Shown in pieces: positions 54,600 to 63,746 of a DNA stretch of 64,000 nucleotides. The position numbers and the translations under genes are program-made. Each line of letters opens with the position of its first letter. Positions within the stretch are counted from its first letter, which is position 1. The notes beneath the pieces are model-generated. The model did not search any database. It was given only the letters and a program-made list of their open reading frames with translations, and had not been told where the DNA came from. Source of the DNA: JAUSIF01 sp963711595 (lineage in GTDB: Bacteria; Pseudomonadota; Alphaproteobacteria; Rhizobiales; Xanthobacteraceae); the NCBI GenBank assembly GCA_963711595.1, contig CAVQER010000007.1:558001-622000 (forward strand), read 5' to 3'.

Positions 54600-55561
54600 G
54601 CCGCAAGTCCGTAGTCACGCGCGTGGTCGATGCGCTGATGGAAGCGCAGCTTCTTCAGATATTCGAGCGGGTCCTTGGGCCGAACGAGCGCGCCCGCCGG
54701 AACGTTGAGCCAGTCGACCAGGCGCGTGAGCAGGAAACGGAGCGACGCGCCGCGCGCAAGCAGCGGCAGCGAAAGCAGCTCGTCTGCCGAAAGGGGGCGG
54801 ACCACGGCGTAGCCGGACAGCAACGCCTTTCCCTTCGTAACGTTGTAGGAGCCGTCCGGCTCGAAACACCACGCGTTGAGGCAAATCGCCAGGTCGTACG
54901 CGAGGATGTCGTTGCACGCGAAATAGAAGTCGATCAACCCCGACAATTCTTCGCCCAGGAAGAATACGTTGTCGGGAAACAGGTCAGCGTGAATAACGCC
55001 GCGCGGCAGTTCGCCGGGCCAATGCCGCGACACGTGGCTTAGCTCCTGCGCGATCAGCCGAGCGAGGCCGGGTGCCACGGTATCGGCGCGGCTATCGGCG
55101 CTCTCGGCGAGCGCCTTCCACCCCTCGAGCGAAAGTGCATTCTTGCGATGAAGCTTGAAGTCGCGGCCGGCCAGGTGCAGGCCCGCAAGTGCCCGGCCCA
55201 CTGCAGCGCAGTGCGCGACCTGCGCCCGGCGGACGGAGACGCCTTCGAGAAAGGTGACGATCGCTGCAGGACGGCCGGCGAGTTCGCCGAGCACCGACCC
55301 CTCGCGGTTCTTCACCGGTTGCGGACAAATGATGTCGCGATCGGCGAGATGCTCGAGCAACCCAAGGAAGAATGGCAAATCGCTGCGCGCTACACGCTTC
55401 TCGTAGAGGGTAAGAAAGTAGTAGCCGGCCTTGGTGTGCAGCAGATAGTTGGTGTTCTCGACGCCTTCAGCGATCCCCTTGAACGAAAGGAGGGCGCCAA
55501 GGTCGTAGCCAGCGAGAAACACGCCAAGCTCTTCCTCCCCGACGTCGGTGTAGACAGCCAT
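54596..55561 (-). CDS. thrB: Homoserine kinase, ThrB (aminoglycoside-phosphotransferase fold)
   Basis: 321 residues from ATG 55561, with GGGAG 7 bases upstream. It phosphorylates L-homoserine on the way to threonine. This is the alphaproteobacterial ThrB form related to choline/APH kinases: FKGIAEGVENTNYLLHTKAG at the N-terminus, VIHADLFPDNVFF with the catalytic aspartate (about residue 195), and SGLIDFYFACNDILAYDLAI with the metal-binding aspartate. The frame continues upstream through the palindromic repeat but that part is not coding. rnhA is translated immediately after it. Confidence 0.94.
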   Translation of the reverse strand: MAVYTDVGEEELGVFLAGYDLGALLSFKGIAEGVENTNYLLHTKAGYYFLTLYEKRVARSDLPFFLGLLEHLADRDIICPQPVKNREGSVLGELAGRPAAIVTFLEGVSVRRAQVAHCAAVGRALAGLHLAGRDFKLHRKNALSLEGWKALAESADSRADTVAPGLARLIAQELSHVSRHWPGELPRGVIHADLFPDNVFFLGEELSGLIDFYFACNDILAYDLAICLNAWCFEPDGSYNVTKGKALLSGYAVVRPLSADELLSLPLLARGASLRFLLTRLVDWLNVPAGALVRPKDPLEYLKKLRFHQRIDHARDYGLAA

Positions 55562-55618
55562 GGATCGCTCCCAACCCGTTTGCTGGTAGCACGGGAAGTT
55601 TGCCGATTTATCTACGAA

Positions 55619-55705
55619 CGTCATGGCCGGGCTTGTCCCGGCCATCCACGTCTTAACAATGTTGCGGATAAGGCGTGGATGCCCGGCACAAGGCCGGGCA
55701 TGACG
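55619..55705. repeat. Palindromic intergenic repeat (RIME/REP-like), copy 2
   Basis: An 87-base element with two matching outer arms: CGTCATGGCCGGGC at the left end (55619 on) and GCCCGG..ATGACG-type sequence at the right end (to 55705). Each half has its own inner hairpin, GGCCGGG-CTTGT-CCCGGCC on the left and GCCCGGC-ACAAG-GCCGGGC on the right. The arms differ from copy 1 at 23.0 kb, but the architecture (two hairpins inside a long palindrome, between genes) is the same. Many such copies occur in Bradyrhizobium-like genomes. Confidence 0.82.
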
Positions 55706-55712
55706 CGTGGAG

Positions 55713-56693
55713 TCATTCAGCCGCGTCGTTGCGCAGTTCGCGGGGCAGGGGAAAGAAAACACTTTCTTCCGCGGTCGATACCGTTTCGACCTCGATCGCG
55801 TAGCGGCTGGCGAACGCGTCGATGATTTCGTCGACGAGCACCTCGGGTGCGGACGCGCCGGCCGTGATGCCGAGGCTCTTGATAGCGCCGAAGATCGACC
55901 AATCGATGTCATCGGCGCGCTGAACGAGCGCGGTCGCACGACAGCCCGCCCGTTCGGCAACTTCGCGCAGACGCTGGGAGTTGGAGCTGTTCGGCGCGCC
56001 GACGACGAGCATTGCATCGACCTCGGGCGCGACGCGCTTCACTGCTTCCTGACGGTTGGTCGTGGCGTAGCAGATATCCTCTTTATGAGGTGCGACGATT
56101 GCCGGAAACCGCTCGCGCAGAATCGCGACGATCTCCGCCGTGTCGTCGATCGAGAGCGTTGTCTGCGTCGCATACGCGAGCTTCGCGGCGTGGCGCGGCG
56201 AGAATGCGCGAGCGTCGTCAGCGGTCTCGATCAGCGTGACCGCGCCTTCGGGCAGCTGACCCATTGTGCCGATGACTTCCGGGTGGTCGCGATGACCGAT
56301 GAGCACCACCTCGCGACCGCGCTTGAAGTGAACCGTAGCCTCGCGGTGGACCTTGGTGACGAGCGGACAGGTGGCGTCGATCGCGAACAACGCGCGGCGC
56401 GCGGCCTCATCCGGAACGGATTTCGGCACCCCATGCGCCGAGAAGATGACCGGGCGGTCGCTGTCGGGCACTTCGTCGAGTTCCTCGACAAAGACGGCGC
56501 CTTTCCGGCGCAGTTCCTGGACGACGTACTTGTTGTGGACGATTTCGTGCCGGACGTAGACGGGCGGACCATACTTTTCGAGCGCGCGTTCCACGGCGTC
56601 GATCGCCCGTACCACGCCCGCGCAAAAGCCGCGTGGCGCGCACAAAAGGATGCGGAGCGGCGGCTTTTCAGCAGGATTCGGGGCAGCAGACAT
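55713..56693 (-). CDS. ispH: 4-hydroxy-3-methylbut-2-enyl diphosphate reductase
   Basis: 326 residues. It makes IPP and DMAPP in the last step of the MEP isoprenoid pathway. The three 4Fe-4S cysteines are present in RGFCAGVVRAI (Cys24), DATCPLVTKVHRE and EDICYATTNRQ. Substrate residues lie in VRHEIVHNKYVVQ and APNSSNSQRL. Start ATG 56693. It precedes thrB on the same strand, with repeat copy 2 in the 150-base gap. Confidence 0.96.
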   Translation of the reverse strand: MSAAPNPAEKPPLRILLCAPRGFCAGVVRAIDAVERALEKYGPPVYVRHEIVHNKYVVQELRRKGAVFVEELDEVPDSDRPVIFSAHGVPKSVPDEAARRALFAIDATCPLVTKVHREATVHFKRGREVVLIGHRDHPEVIGTMGQLPEGAVTLIETADDARAFSPRHAAKLAYATQTTLSIDDTAEIVAILRERFPAIVAPHKEDICYATTNRQEAVKRVAPEVDAMLVVGAPNSSNSQRLREVAERAGCRATALVQRADDIDWSIFGAIKSLGITAGASAPEVLVDEIIDAFASRYAIEVETVSTAEESVFFPLPRELRNDAAE

Positions 56694-56819
56694 TCGATTG
56701 CGTCTCGCGCGTTCTGCCCCTATATAACGGCCAACCCCAGTGATTTCGAGGTTATCTAGAGGCTGCGTCCTAGCGCCGTAGCCAGGAAACCGTCATCCGC
56801 AGCGCGTAAAGGCCCGATC

Positions 56820-57518
56820 ATGAGCACAATGCCCCTGATGCCCAAGGCGACCGCCGTCTGGCTGGTCGAGAACACTTCGCTCACGTTCGAGCAGATTGCC
56901 GACTTCTGCAAATTGCATCCCCTCGAGGTGAAGGGCATCGCCGACGGCGAGGTCGCACAGGGCATCAAAGGCCTCGATCCGATCACGACTGGGCAGCTGA
57001 CGCGCGAAGAACTCGATCGCGCGCAGGCGGACTCCAGCCATCGGCTGAGTATCGCCGAAACGAGGGTCTCGATTCCCGAAGCCAAACCGAAGAAAGGCCC
57101 GCGCTATACGCCGGTCTCGAAGCGCCAGGACCGCCCGAACGCGATCCTGTGGCTCGTGCGCAATCATCCCGAGCTCAAGGATAGCCAAATCATGCGCCTC
57201 GTCGGCACGACGAAGTCGACGATCCAGTCCGTACGCGAGCGCACGCACTGGAACTCGCAGCATCTCCAACCGATGGATCCGGTCACGCTCGGCCTTTGCT
57301 CGCAGATCGATCTCGATCACGAAGTGCAGCGCGCCGCGAAAGAGAAGCCGGCGCCGGCGCAACAGCATGCAACATTGCTGCCCGCGTCGGAGACGACCAT
57401 CCAACGGCAGCAGCCGGAGCCGGAAGCGGAGATTCGGCGCGATCCGCCGAAGAAGGAAGGGCCGATCGACATCGAATTGGTGTTCGCAAAGCTCGGCGGC
57501 AGTAAGCGGAGCGAATAG
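56820..57518 (+). CDS. DUF1013 cell-cycle regulator (TrcR-like)
   Basis: 232 residues. The N-terminal block LMPKATAVWLVENTSLTFEQ IADFCKLH and the middle segment RQDRPNAILWLVRNHPELKD with QIMRLVGTTKSTIQSVRERT contain helix-turn-helix-like parts. The family (DUF1013) is nearly confined to alphaproteobacteria; the Rhodobacter/Brucella-type member has been named TrcR and linked to cell-cycle transcription. The C-terminal quarter is Gln/Pro/Glu-rich. Unlinked genes lie on both sides: ispH is divergent and the SDR is convergent. Confidence 0.88.
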   Translation: MSTMPLMPKATAVWLVENTSLTFEQIADFCKLHPLEVKGIADGEVAQGIKGLDPITTGQLTREELDRAQADSSHRLSIAETRVSIPEAKPKKGPRYTPVSKRQDRPNAILWLVRNHPELKDSQIMRLVGTTKSTIQSVRERTHWNSQHLQPMDPVTLGLCSQIDLDHEVQRAAKEKPAPAQQHATLLPASETTIQRQQPEPEAEIRRDPPKKEGPIDIELVFAKLGGSKRSE

Positions 57519-57530
57519 CTCGCCTCCGCG

Positions 57531-58316
57531 TCAGTCCTTGACCGGGACCGTGTAGTTCAGCGCAAGCCTTCCGCCGTCGACGAATATTGTTTCACCGGTG
57601 ATGTAGCTCGCGTCGTCGGACGCGAGAAAAGCGGCGACCGAGGCAACTTCGTCCGGCTCGGCGAAGCGTCCGAGCGGTGTGCGCGAGAGAAGCCGCCGTC
57701 GCGCGTCCTCGTCCGTATTCACTCCACGCAGCATGTCAGTCATCACCGAGCCCGGGCCGATCGCGTTGACACGAATGCCATGAGGCGCGAGCGCCAATGC
57801 CATCGCGTGGGTCAGCTGACTAATGCCCCCCTTAGAAACGCAGTACGGAATCTGGGTGGGGATCGCGACCTGCGCGTTGATCGACGACATGTTGATGATG
57901 GACCCCGGCTTTTTCCCGGCATCGACCTGCGCCACCATCCTCCTGCCAGCCGCCTGACTGACGAGAAACGAGCCTTTCAGGTTGGTGCGCAGAACGCGGT
58001 CGAAATCGGCTTCCTTGAGATCGAGGAAGTCGGCACCATGGAAAATACCGGCGTTGTTGACGAGTACGTCGATGTCGCCGGTAAAGGCACGGCAGGCGGC
58101 CTCAACCATCTCCGCCACCTGCCGCGCGTCTCCTACATCGCAGGACACGAAGTGCGCCGCTTTGCCGAGCTGCTTTGCCTCAAGCGCTCCGTCGCGGTCG
58201 AGAACGTCGGCGATCACGACGCTCGCTCCCTCCGCGACGAAGCGCTTGGCGATGGCAAGACCGATGCCGCGTGCGGCACCGGTAATGATTGCGACCTTGT
58301 CGTTGAGTTTGGCCAC
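57531..58316 (-). CDS. Short-chain dehydrogenase/reductase
   Basis: 261 residues. The NAD(P) motif is ITGAARGIGLAIAKRFVAEG, the structural NNAG is in DVLVNNAGIFHGADF, the catalytic Ser-Tyr-Lys is in MSSINAQVAIPTQIPYCVSK, and the C-terminal FVDGGRLALNYT is classical. The substrate is not evident. The start is taken as GTG 58316 (AKLNDKVAIITGAARG), 8 bases after the DoxX-like gene's stop; an ATG at 58349 would overlap that gene by 25 bases. Probably co-transcribed with it. Confidence 0.9.
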   Translation of the reverse strand: MAKLNDKVAIITGAARGIGLAIAKRFVAEGASVVIADVLDRDGALEAKQLGKAAHFVSCDVGDARQVAEMVEAACRAFTGDIDVLVNNAGIFHGADFLDLKEADFDRVLRTNLKGSFLVSQAAGRRMVAQVDAGKKPGSIINMSSINAQVAIPTQIPYCVSKGGISQLTHAMALALAPHGIRVNAIGPGSVMTDMLRGVNTDEDARRRLLSRTPLGRFAEPDEVASVAAFLASDDASYITGETIFVDGGRLALNYTVPVKD

Positions 58317-58324
58317 TGTTGCGA

Positions 58325-58816
58325 CTAGGTGCTCCGTTTGCGCAGCCATCCGTCCACGGAGAAGCGGCCGGCACCGGTGATGAACAGCAATATCAGGCCG
58401 CCGGTGATGGCGAGGTTCTTCAGGAAGTTGAAGTACTGAGCCATCTGCGCTGCGGCCGGGTATTCCCAATACCGGTGCGCCAGCACGATGGTCATCACGG
58501 TATATACGACCAAAGCGAGCGCCGCGTAGCGGCTGGCGACACCCAGAATGAGCGCCGCGCCGCCGATGAGCTCGATGAGTGTCGCGACCCAAGCCATCAG
58601 TTCGGGCGCCGGCACGCCGAGCGATGCAAGGTATTTGGCGAAGCCGCCGGTCCCGCTCAATCGCGGCCAGGCGTTGATGAAGAATAGCCAGCCGAGCAGC
58701 ACTCGGCCGACGAGCGCCCAAGCGTCGCCGGTTCGGATCGCGAGGTTGTCCGTCGCGGCAAACATCGTAGGCGAGGGTGTAATGAGCTCGTGCGTGTCGA
58801 TTCCCGTTTTAGCCAT
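58325..58816 (-). CDS. DoxX-family membrane protein
   Basis: 163 residues with four hydrophobic segments: ALVGRVLLGWLFFINAWPRL, ELMAWVATLIELIGGAALIL, YAALALVVYTVMTIVLAHRY and LAITGGLILLFITGAGRFSV. This is the DoxX/DoxD fold. Members are associated with redox stress or sulfur chemistry in other bacteria, without a settled function. GGGGGA lies 6 bases upstream of ATG 58816. The SDR gene follows, which suggests a shared redox task. Confidence 0.88.
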   Translation of the reverse strand: MAKTGIDTHELITPSPTMFAATDNLAIRTGDAWALVGRVLLGWLFFINAWPRLSGTGGFAKYLASLGVPAPELMAWVATLIELIGGAALILGVASRYAALALVVYTVMTIVLAHRYWEYPAAAQMAQYFNFLKNLAITGGLILLFITGAGRFSVDGWLRKRST

Positions 58817-58924
58817 GGCGTCCCCCTTGGTTTAACCGTCCGCACGCTTTCACAGGATGGGTGCGGCGTCATTTCACAATCAATGGACCCCCGAATGTCG
58901 CGGAAATTCCACTGCGTGTGCGGT

Positions 58925-60841
58925 TCAGTCGGCAAGTCCGCGCTCGCGCAATGCGGTGGTAATTTCGTCGAGGATCGCCGGGTCATCGATGGTCGCGGGC
59001 ATCGACCAGGCATCGCGGTCGGCGATCTTCTTCATGGTTCCGCGGAGGATCTTGCCGGAGCGCGTCTTCGGCAGCCGGTTCACCGTGATCGCCAGCTTGA
59101 AGGCGGCGACAGGGCCGATCTTCTCGCGCACAAGCGCGATCACCTCTTTTTCTATTTCCGCGGGATGACGGTTGACGCCGGCCTTGAGCACGACGAAGCC
59201 GCACGGCACTTCGCCCTTGAGATCGTCCTTGATCCCGACGACGGCGCACTCGGCGACGTCCGGATGCGCAGAAAGGACTTCCTCCATGCCGCCAGTGGAT
59301 AGGCGGTGGCCGGCGACGTTGATGATGTCGTCGGTGCGGCTCATGATGAAGAGGTAGCCGTCCTCGTCGACGAACCCCGCGTCGGCGGTCTTGTAGTAGC
59401 CCGGAAACTCGGCGAGGTAGCTTTCCTTGAAGCGGTCGTCCTGTTGCCACAGCGTCGGCAAGCAGGAAGGCGGGAGCGGCAGCTTCACGACGATCGCGCC
59501 CATCTTGCCGGGACCGAGCGGCTTTTTCGCTTCATCGAGGACCTGAACGTCGTAGCCGGGCATCGGCACGCTCGTCGAGCCGTACTTCACCGGCAATTGT
59601 CCGAGGCCAACGGGATTGCCTGCGATGCACCAGCCGGTTTCCGTCTGCCACCAGTGATCGAGCACCGGCTTCTTTAGCATTCGTTCGGCCCATTGGATCG
59701 TGTCGGGATCGGCGCGTTCGCCGGCGAGAAACAGCGTCCGGAATTTCGACAGGTCGTAGTTTGCGAGCAACTTGCCTTGGGGATCTTCCTTCTTGATGGC
59801 ACGAAAGGCCGTGGGCGCGGTGAAGAGCGCGGCGGCGCCGTATTCGGAGATCACGCGCCAATAGGCGCCCGCGTCGGGTGTGCCGACGGGTTTCCCTTCG
59901 TAGAGGATCGACGTGCAGCCATGCAGGAGCGGCGCGTAGACAATGTACGAGTGGCCCACGACCCAACCGATGTCGGAGCCGGCCCAGTAGGTTTCGCCGG
60001 GAGCGATGCCGTAGAGATTATCCATCGACCAACGCAGGGCGACCATATGGCCGCCGTTGTCGCGCACCACGCCCTTGGGGATGCCGGTCGTCCCTGAAGT
60101 GTACAGGATATAGAGCGGGTCGGTCGCTTCGACCGGCACGCAGTCGGCGCTTTTGCCGTCGCGCAGTGCGGCGGCGCGCAGCTGCGCGAAGTCGTAGTCG
60201 CGACCAGAGATCATCGCCGCCTCGAGTTGCGGCCGCTGGAGCAGCAGCAGTGCCTCGGGCTTGTGGGCGGACAGCTTGATCGCTTCGTCGAGGAGGGGCT
60301 TGTAGGCGATGACGCGCGCTGCCTCGATCCCGCAAGAAGCAGTGATGATGAGCTTCGGCTTTGCGTCATCGATGCGGGTGGCGAGCTCGCGCGGCGCGAA
60401 ACCGCCAAACACCACCGAGTGGATCGCGCCAATCCGGGCGCAGGCGTACATCGCGTACAGCGCTTCCGGCACCATCGGCATGTAGAGGATGACGCGATCA
60501 CCTTTTGTCACGCCGAAATCGCGCAGGACCGCGGCGAGAGTCCTCACCTCTTCGAGCAGATCGCCGTACGTGATGCTTCGCTTCGTGTTGGTGACCGGGC
60601 TGTCGTAAATGAGCGCAGCCTGGTTCGCGCGACCTTGCGTCACGTGCCGGTCGATCACGTTGTGGCAGGTATTGCAAACGCCGCCCACGAACCAGCGGCC
60701 GTAAACGCCGGCGGTAGCATCGAAGATTTTCTTCGGTCGCTCGTACCAGTCGATCGCATCCGCTGCTTCGCCCCAGAATCCCTCCGGGTCGCGCTGCCAG
60801 TGCTCATAGACCGAGCGATAGCGGCTCGTGCGGGCGTCCAT
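58925..60841 (-). CDS. prpE: Propionyl-CoA synthetase
   Basis: 638 residues of the acyl-adenylate-forming family. It activates propionate (and possibly acetate) to the CoA thioester. The nucleotide P-loop is ILYTSGTTGIPKGVVRDNGG, the A8 hinge is YLFIMSRTDDIINVAGHRLS and the acetylation lysine motif is PKTRSGKILRGTMKKIADRD. The N-terminal IDWYERPKKIFD is typical of PrpE rather than Acs. ATG 60841 lies 6 bases after AAGGAGC. Confidence 0.92.
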   Translation of the reverse strand: MDARTSRYRSVYEHWQRDPEGFWGEAADAIDWYERPKKIFDATAGVYGRWFVGGVCNTCHNVIDRHVTQGRANQAALIYDSPVTNTKRSITYGDLLEEVRTLAAVLRDFGVTKGDRVILYMPMVPEALYAMYACARIGAIHSVVFGGFAPRELATRIDDAKPKLIITASCGIEAARVIAYKPLLDEAIKLSAHKPEALLLLQRPQLEAAMISGRDYDFAQLRAAALRDGKSADCVPVEATDPLYILYTSGTTGIPKGVVRDNGGHMVALRWSMDNLYGIAPGETYWAGSDIGWVVGHSYIVYAPLLHGCTSILYEGKPVGTPDAGAYWRVISEYGAAALFTAPTAFRAIKKEDPQGKLLANYDLSKFRTLFLAGERADPDTIQWAERMLKKPVLDHWWQTETGWCIAGNPVGLGQLPVKYGSTSVPMPGYDVQVLDEAKKPLGPGKMGAIVVKLPLPPSCLPTLWQQDDRFKESYLAEFPGYYKTADAGFVDEDGYLFIMSRTDDIINVAGHRLSTGGMEEVLSAHPDVAECAVVGIKDDLKGEVPCGFVVLKAGVNRHPAEIEKEVIALVREKIGPVAAFKLAITVNRLPKTRSGKILRGTMKKIADRDAWSMPATIDDPAILDEITTALRERGLAD

Positions 60842-60866
60842 TATCGCTCCTTGCACCGGCGTGACG

Positions 60867-61196
60867 TCAGAACGGAATCTTTCCCGTCACGATCTGCCAG
60901 AACATCTTCCAGTCGCCCATGAAACTGAACAGCGGCTGCTTGAACGAGGCCGGTTGGTTCTTCTCGAACACATAGTGCCCGATCCAGGCAAAACCGTATC
61001 CGCACAGTACACCGGCCAATAGCCACCACGGGTTCATCGTGACGACCAGCATCACGAGACAGAGGAGCGCCAGCGCCGAGCCGGTGAAATGCAGGCGGCG
61101 CGTCATGGGGTCGCTGTGCTCGCTCAGATAGAACGGATAGAACGCATCGAAGGTGTCGAATTTCTTTGCTGCTGCGTTGCTTGTCTTGATGGCCAT
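60867..61196 (-). CDS. Mpo1-like (DUF962) membrane protein
   Basis: 109 residues: FDTFDAFYPFYLSEHSDPMT RRLHFTG then two hydrophobic segments (ALALLCLVMLVVTMNPWWLL and AGVLCGYGFAWIGHYVFEKN), and a tail KQPLFSFMGDWKMFWQIVTG. The conserved His residues (EHSDP, RRLHF, GHYVFEKN) match the DUF962 family; yeast Mpo1 oxidises 2-hydroxy fatty acids, and bacterial function is untested. GGGGAGAGC precedes the ATG. prpE follows after 25 bases on the same strand, so the two may be co-transcribed. Confidence 0.9.
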   Translation of the reverse strand: MAIKTSNAAAKKFDTFDAFYPFYLSEHSDPMTRRLHFTGSALALLCLVMLVVTMNPWWLLAGVLCGYGFAWIGHYVFEKNQPASFKQPLFSFMGDWKMFWQIVTGKIPF

Positions 61197-61256
61197 GTCA
61201 GCTCTCCCCTGCAGGCCCGCATTGTTGTCCCGACCGGTCGGTCCTGCAACGGGTCG

Positions 61257-62036
61257 ATGCGAATCGTCTATGAGTTGTTCGTGATCTCAGACCCGCTTTT
61301 CTACCTCGCCGCGGTCATTGGCGTTGTGTTCCTCGGCCTCGCAAAAGGCGGATTTTCCGGCGTCGGCATGATCGCGACGGCTCTGATCGCGCTTACTGTG
61401 CCGCCGGTACAAGCCGCCGCGATCATTCTGCCAATTCTGCTCGTCCAGGATGTCCTCACGGTCTGGGTCTACCGACGAGACTGGGACGCCTGGAATTTAA
61501 AGGTGTTGCTGCCTGGAGCCGTGATCGGGATCGCCGCAGGCTGGGCGTTCGCAGCCTACGTGTCCGAGTCATACGTCCGACTTGCGCTTGGCCTGATCGC
61601 ACTTGCCTTCGTACTCAATGTCTGGTTTGGCGCCGAGCAGAAGGTCGCCACGCGACCGAGCGCCGGATCGGGGGTCTTTTGGGGGGCGCTTTCCGGCTTC
61701 ACCAGCATGATCTCGCATGCGGGCGCGCCACCGTTTCAGATGCACGTGTTGCCGCAGCGGCTCGATCGGCTGACACTTGCGGCAACGGCAGCCATGTTCT
61801 TCGCGGCGGTGAATGCGATCAAGGTGGTCCCATACTTTGCGCTTGGCGGGTTCACGACCGGCAACCTTGCCACTTCCGCGGTGCTCTTCCCGTTTGCGAT
61901 CTTCACCAATCTTTTTGGCATCTGGCTCGTGCGCGTCATGCCGACGGATGTGTTTTACCGCGTAACCTATTTCATCGTTTTTCTGATTTCCCTTGAGTTG
62001 ATCCGCGGCGGACTGACCGGCATTTGGGCGAGCTAG
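61257..62036 (+). CDS. TSUP/TauE-SafE-family membrane transporter
   Basis: 259 residues with about eight hydrophobic segments. The two characteristic family blocks are LAKGGFSGVGMIATALIALT near the N-terminus and FTSMISHAGAPPFQMHVLPQ in the middle. The family exports sulfite, sulfoacetate or other organic sulfur anions; the substrate here is unknown. The ribosome site at ATG 61257 is weak and a GTG at about 61281 (ISDPLFYLAAVIG) is possible. It diverges from the DUF962/prpE pair. Confidence 0.87.
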   Translation: MRIVYELFVISDPLFYLAAVIGVVFLGLAKGGFSGVGMIATALIALTVPPVQAAAIILPILLVQDVLTVWVYRRDWDAWNLKVLLPGAVIGIAAGWAFAAYVSESYVRLALGLIALAFVLNVWFGAEQKVATRPSAGSGVFWGALSGFTSMISHAGAPPFQMHVLPQRLDRLTLAATAAMFFAAVNAIKVVPYFALGGFTTGNLATSAVLFPFAIFTNLFGIWLVRVMPTDVFYRVTYFIVFLISLELIRGGLTGIWAS

Positions 62037-62113
62037 AGCCGACTGTCCGCCTTGTCGAGTTCGCGCCCCGGCGCTAGCGTTTCTCCCAACGATAACAAGC
62101 TCGGGAGGATAGG

Positions 62114-63742
62114 GTGGCCACGAGCGTCTACGACCGCGATCTCGAAAAGAATCCCGCCAACTACCAGCCGCTCACTCCACTCGCGTATCTCGAGCGAGCC
62201 GCGGACGTATTTCCGGACCACGCGGCGATCATTCACGGCGGCAAGCGCATCACCTATCGCGAATTTCATACGCGCGCGAAGAAGCTTGCCGCGGCACTTG
62301 CGAAGCGCGGCATCTCGCGCGGCGACACGGTCGCGGTGATGCTCGCCAATACGCCTGCCATGTTGGAAGCGCATTACGGTGTGCCGATGACTGGCGCCGT
62401 TCTGAACACGCTCAATACGCGCCTCGACGCGGCGATCGTCGCGTTCTCACTCGATCATGGCGAAGCCAAGATCGTGATCGTGGATCGCGAGTTCTCGCGC
62501 ACGATGAAGGAAGCGATCGCACGCGCCAAGGTGAAGCCGCTTGTCATCGACTACGACGATCCGGAGTACGCGGGCGACGGGGAGCGCCTGGGCAATCTCG
62601 AGTACGAGACGTTTCTCGCGGAAGGCGACGAGAGCTATTCACGCGTGGCGCCGGACGACGAGTGGGACGCGATTTCGCTCAACTACACTTCGGGGACGAC
62701 CGGCGACCCCAAGGGCGTCGTCTATCACCATCGTGGGGCGGCCTTGCTTGCCCTCAGCAATGTCGTCACGTGCGGCATGAAAAAGCACCCGGTCTATCTC
62801 TGGACGCTACCGATGTTTCATTGCAACGGCTGGTGCTTTCCTTGGTCGATCTCGGCGGTGATCGGCACGCATGTGTGCCTGCGGCAGGTGCGCGCCAGGC
62901 AGATGTACGAACTGATCGCAGCGCATAAGGTGACGCATCTTTGCGGCGCGCCAATCGTCATGGCGACGCTGCTGAATGCGCCCGATGAAGAAAAGAAGCC
63001 GCTTCCGCACGTGGTCGAGTTTTTCACGGCCGCCGCGCCGCCGCCTGAGGCCGTCCTCGCCGCGATGAAGAGTGCGGGCTTCAACGTCACGCATCTTTAC
63101 GGACTTACGGAAACCTATGGGCCGGCCGTGGTGAACGATTGGCACGGCGAATGGGACGTGCTGCCGCCACCCGAGCAGGCCGCGCGAAAGGCGCGGCAGG
63201 GCGTACGCTACGGGGCGTTGGAGGCGCTTGACGTCATCGATCCGGAGACGATGCAGCCGGTGCCGCACGACGGCGAAACGCTGGGCGAGGTGATGTTCCG
63301 CGGCAATGTGGTGATGAAGGGTTATCTGAGCAATCCGAAGGCGAGCGAAAAGGCATTCGCCGGCGGATGGTTTCACTCGGGCGACCTCGGTGTCGTACAT
63401 CCGGACGGTTACATCCAGCTCAAGGACCGCTCCAAGGACATCATCATTTCCGGCGGTGAGAACATCTCCTCCATCGAAGTGGAGGACGCGTTGTACAAGC
63501 ACCCGGCCGTCGCGGCGGCCGCAGTGGTCGCGAAGCCGGATGAAAAATGGGGCGAGACACCGTGCGCGTTCGTGGAGTTGAAACCCGGGAAGGCCGCGAC
63601 GCCGGATGAACTGATCGAGCACTGTCGCAAGAATCTCGCGCGCTTCAAATGCCCGAAGCACATCGTGTTCGTCGAGTTGCCCAAGACGAGCACCGGTAAA
63701 ATTCAGAAGTTCAAACTGCGTGAGCTGGCGAAGGGAGCCTAG
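62114..63742 (+). CDS. Acyl-CoA synthetase (AMP-forming), medium/long chain or DmdB-like
   Basis: 542 residues. It starts GTG 62114 with GGGAGG upstream and the first residues ATSVYDRDLEKNPANYQPLT are typical of a ligase group that includes 3-methylmercaptopropionyl-CoA ligase (DmdB) and short/medium fatty acyl-CoA synthetases. The adenylate P-loop is LNYTSGTTGDPKGVVYHHRG, the hinge is IQLKDRSKDIIISGGENISS and the terminal lysine is in PKTSTGKIQKFKLRE. The substrate cannot be settled from sequence. The next gene is an enoyl-CoA hydratase 4 bases downstream, so together they look like the first steps of an acyl-CoA degradation. Confidence 0.9.
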   Translation: MATSVYDRDLEKNPANYQPLTPLAYLERAADVFPDHAAIIHGGKRITYREFHTRAKKLAAALAKRGISRGDTVAVMLANTPAMLEAHYGVPMTGAVLNTLNTRLDAAIVAFSLDHGEAKIVIVDREFSRTMKEAIARAKVKPLVIDYDDPEYAGDGERLGNLEYETFLAEGDESYSRVAPDDEWDAISLNYTSGTTGDPKGVVYHHRGAALLALSNVVTCGMKKHPVYLWTLPMFHCNGWCFPWSISAVIGTHVCLRQVRARQMYELIAAHKVTHLCGAPIVMATLLNAPDEEKKPLPHVVEFFTAAAPPPEAVLAAMKSAGFNVTHLYGLTETYGPAVVNDWHGEWDVLPPPEQAARKARQGVRYGALEALDVIDPETMQPVPHDGETLGEVMFRGNVVMKGYLSNPKASEKAFAGGWFHSGDLGVVHPDGYIQLKDRSKDIIISGGENISSIEVEDALYKHPAVAAAAVVAKPDEKWGETPCAFVELKPGKAATPDELIEHCRKNLARFKCPKHIVFVELPKTSTGKIQKFKLRELAKGA

Positions 63743-63746
63743 TCTC

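Noticed and set aside
57531..58721. Extended SDR frame starting near 58721
   Set aside because: The extra part is antisense-like sequence within the DoxX gene in another frame; the SDR family starts at MAKLND-type sequence near 58316.
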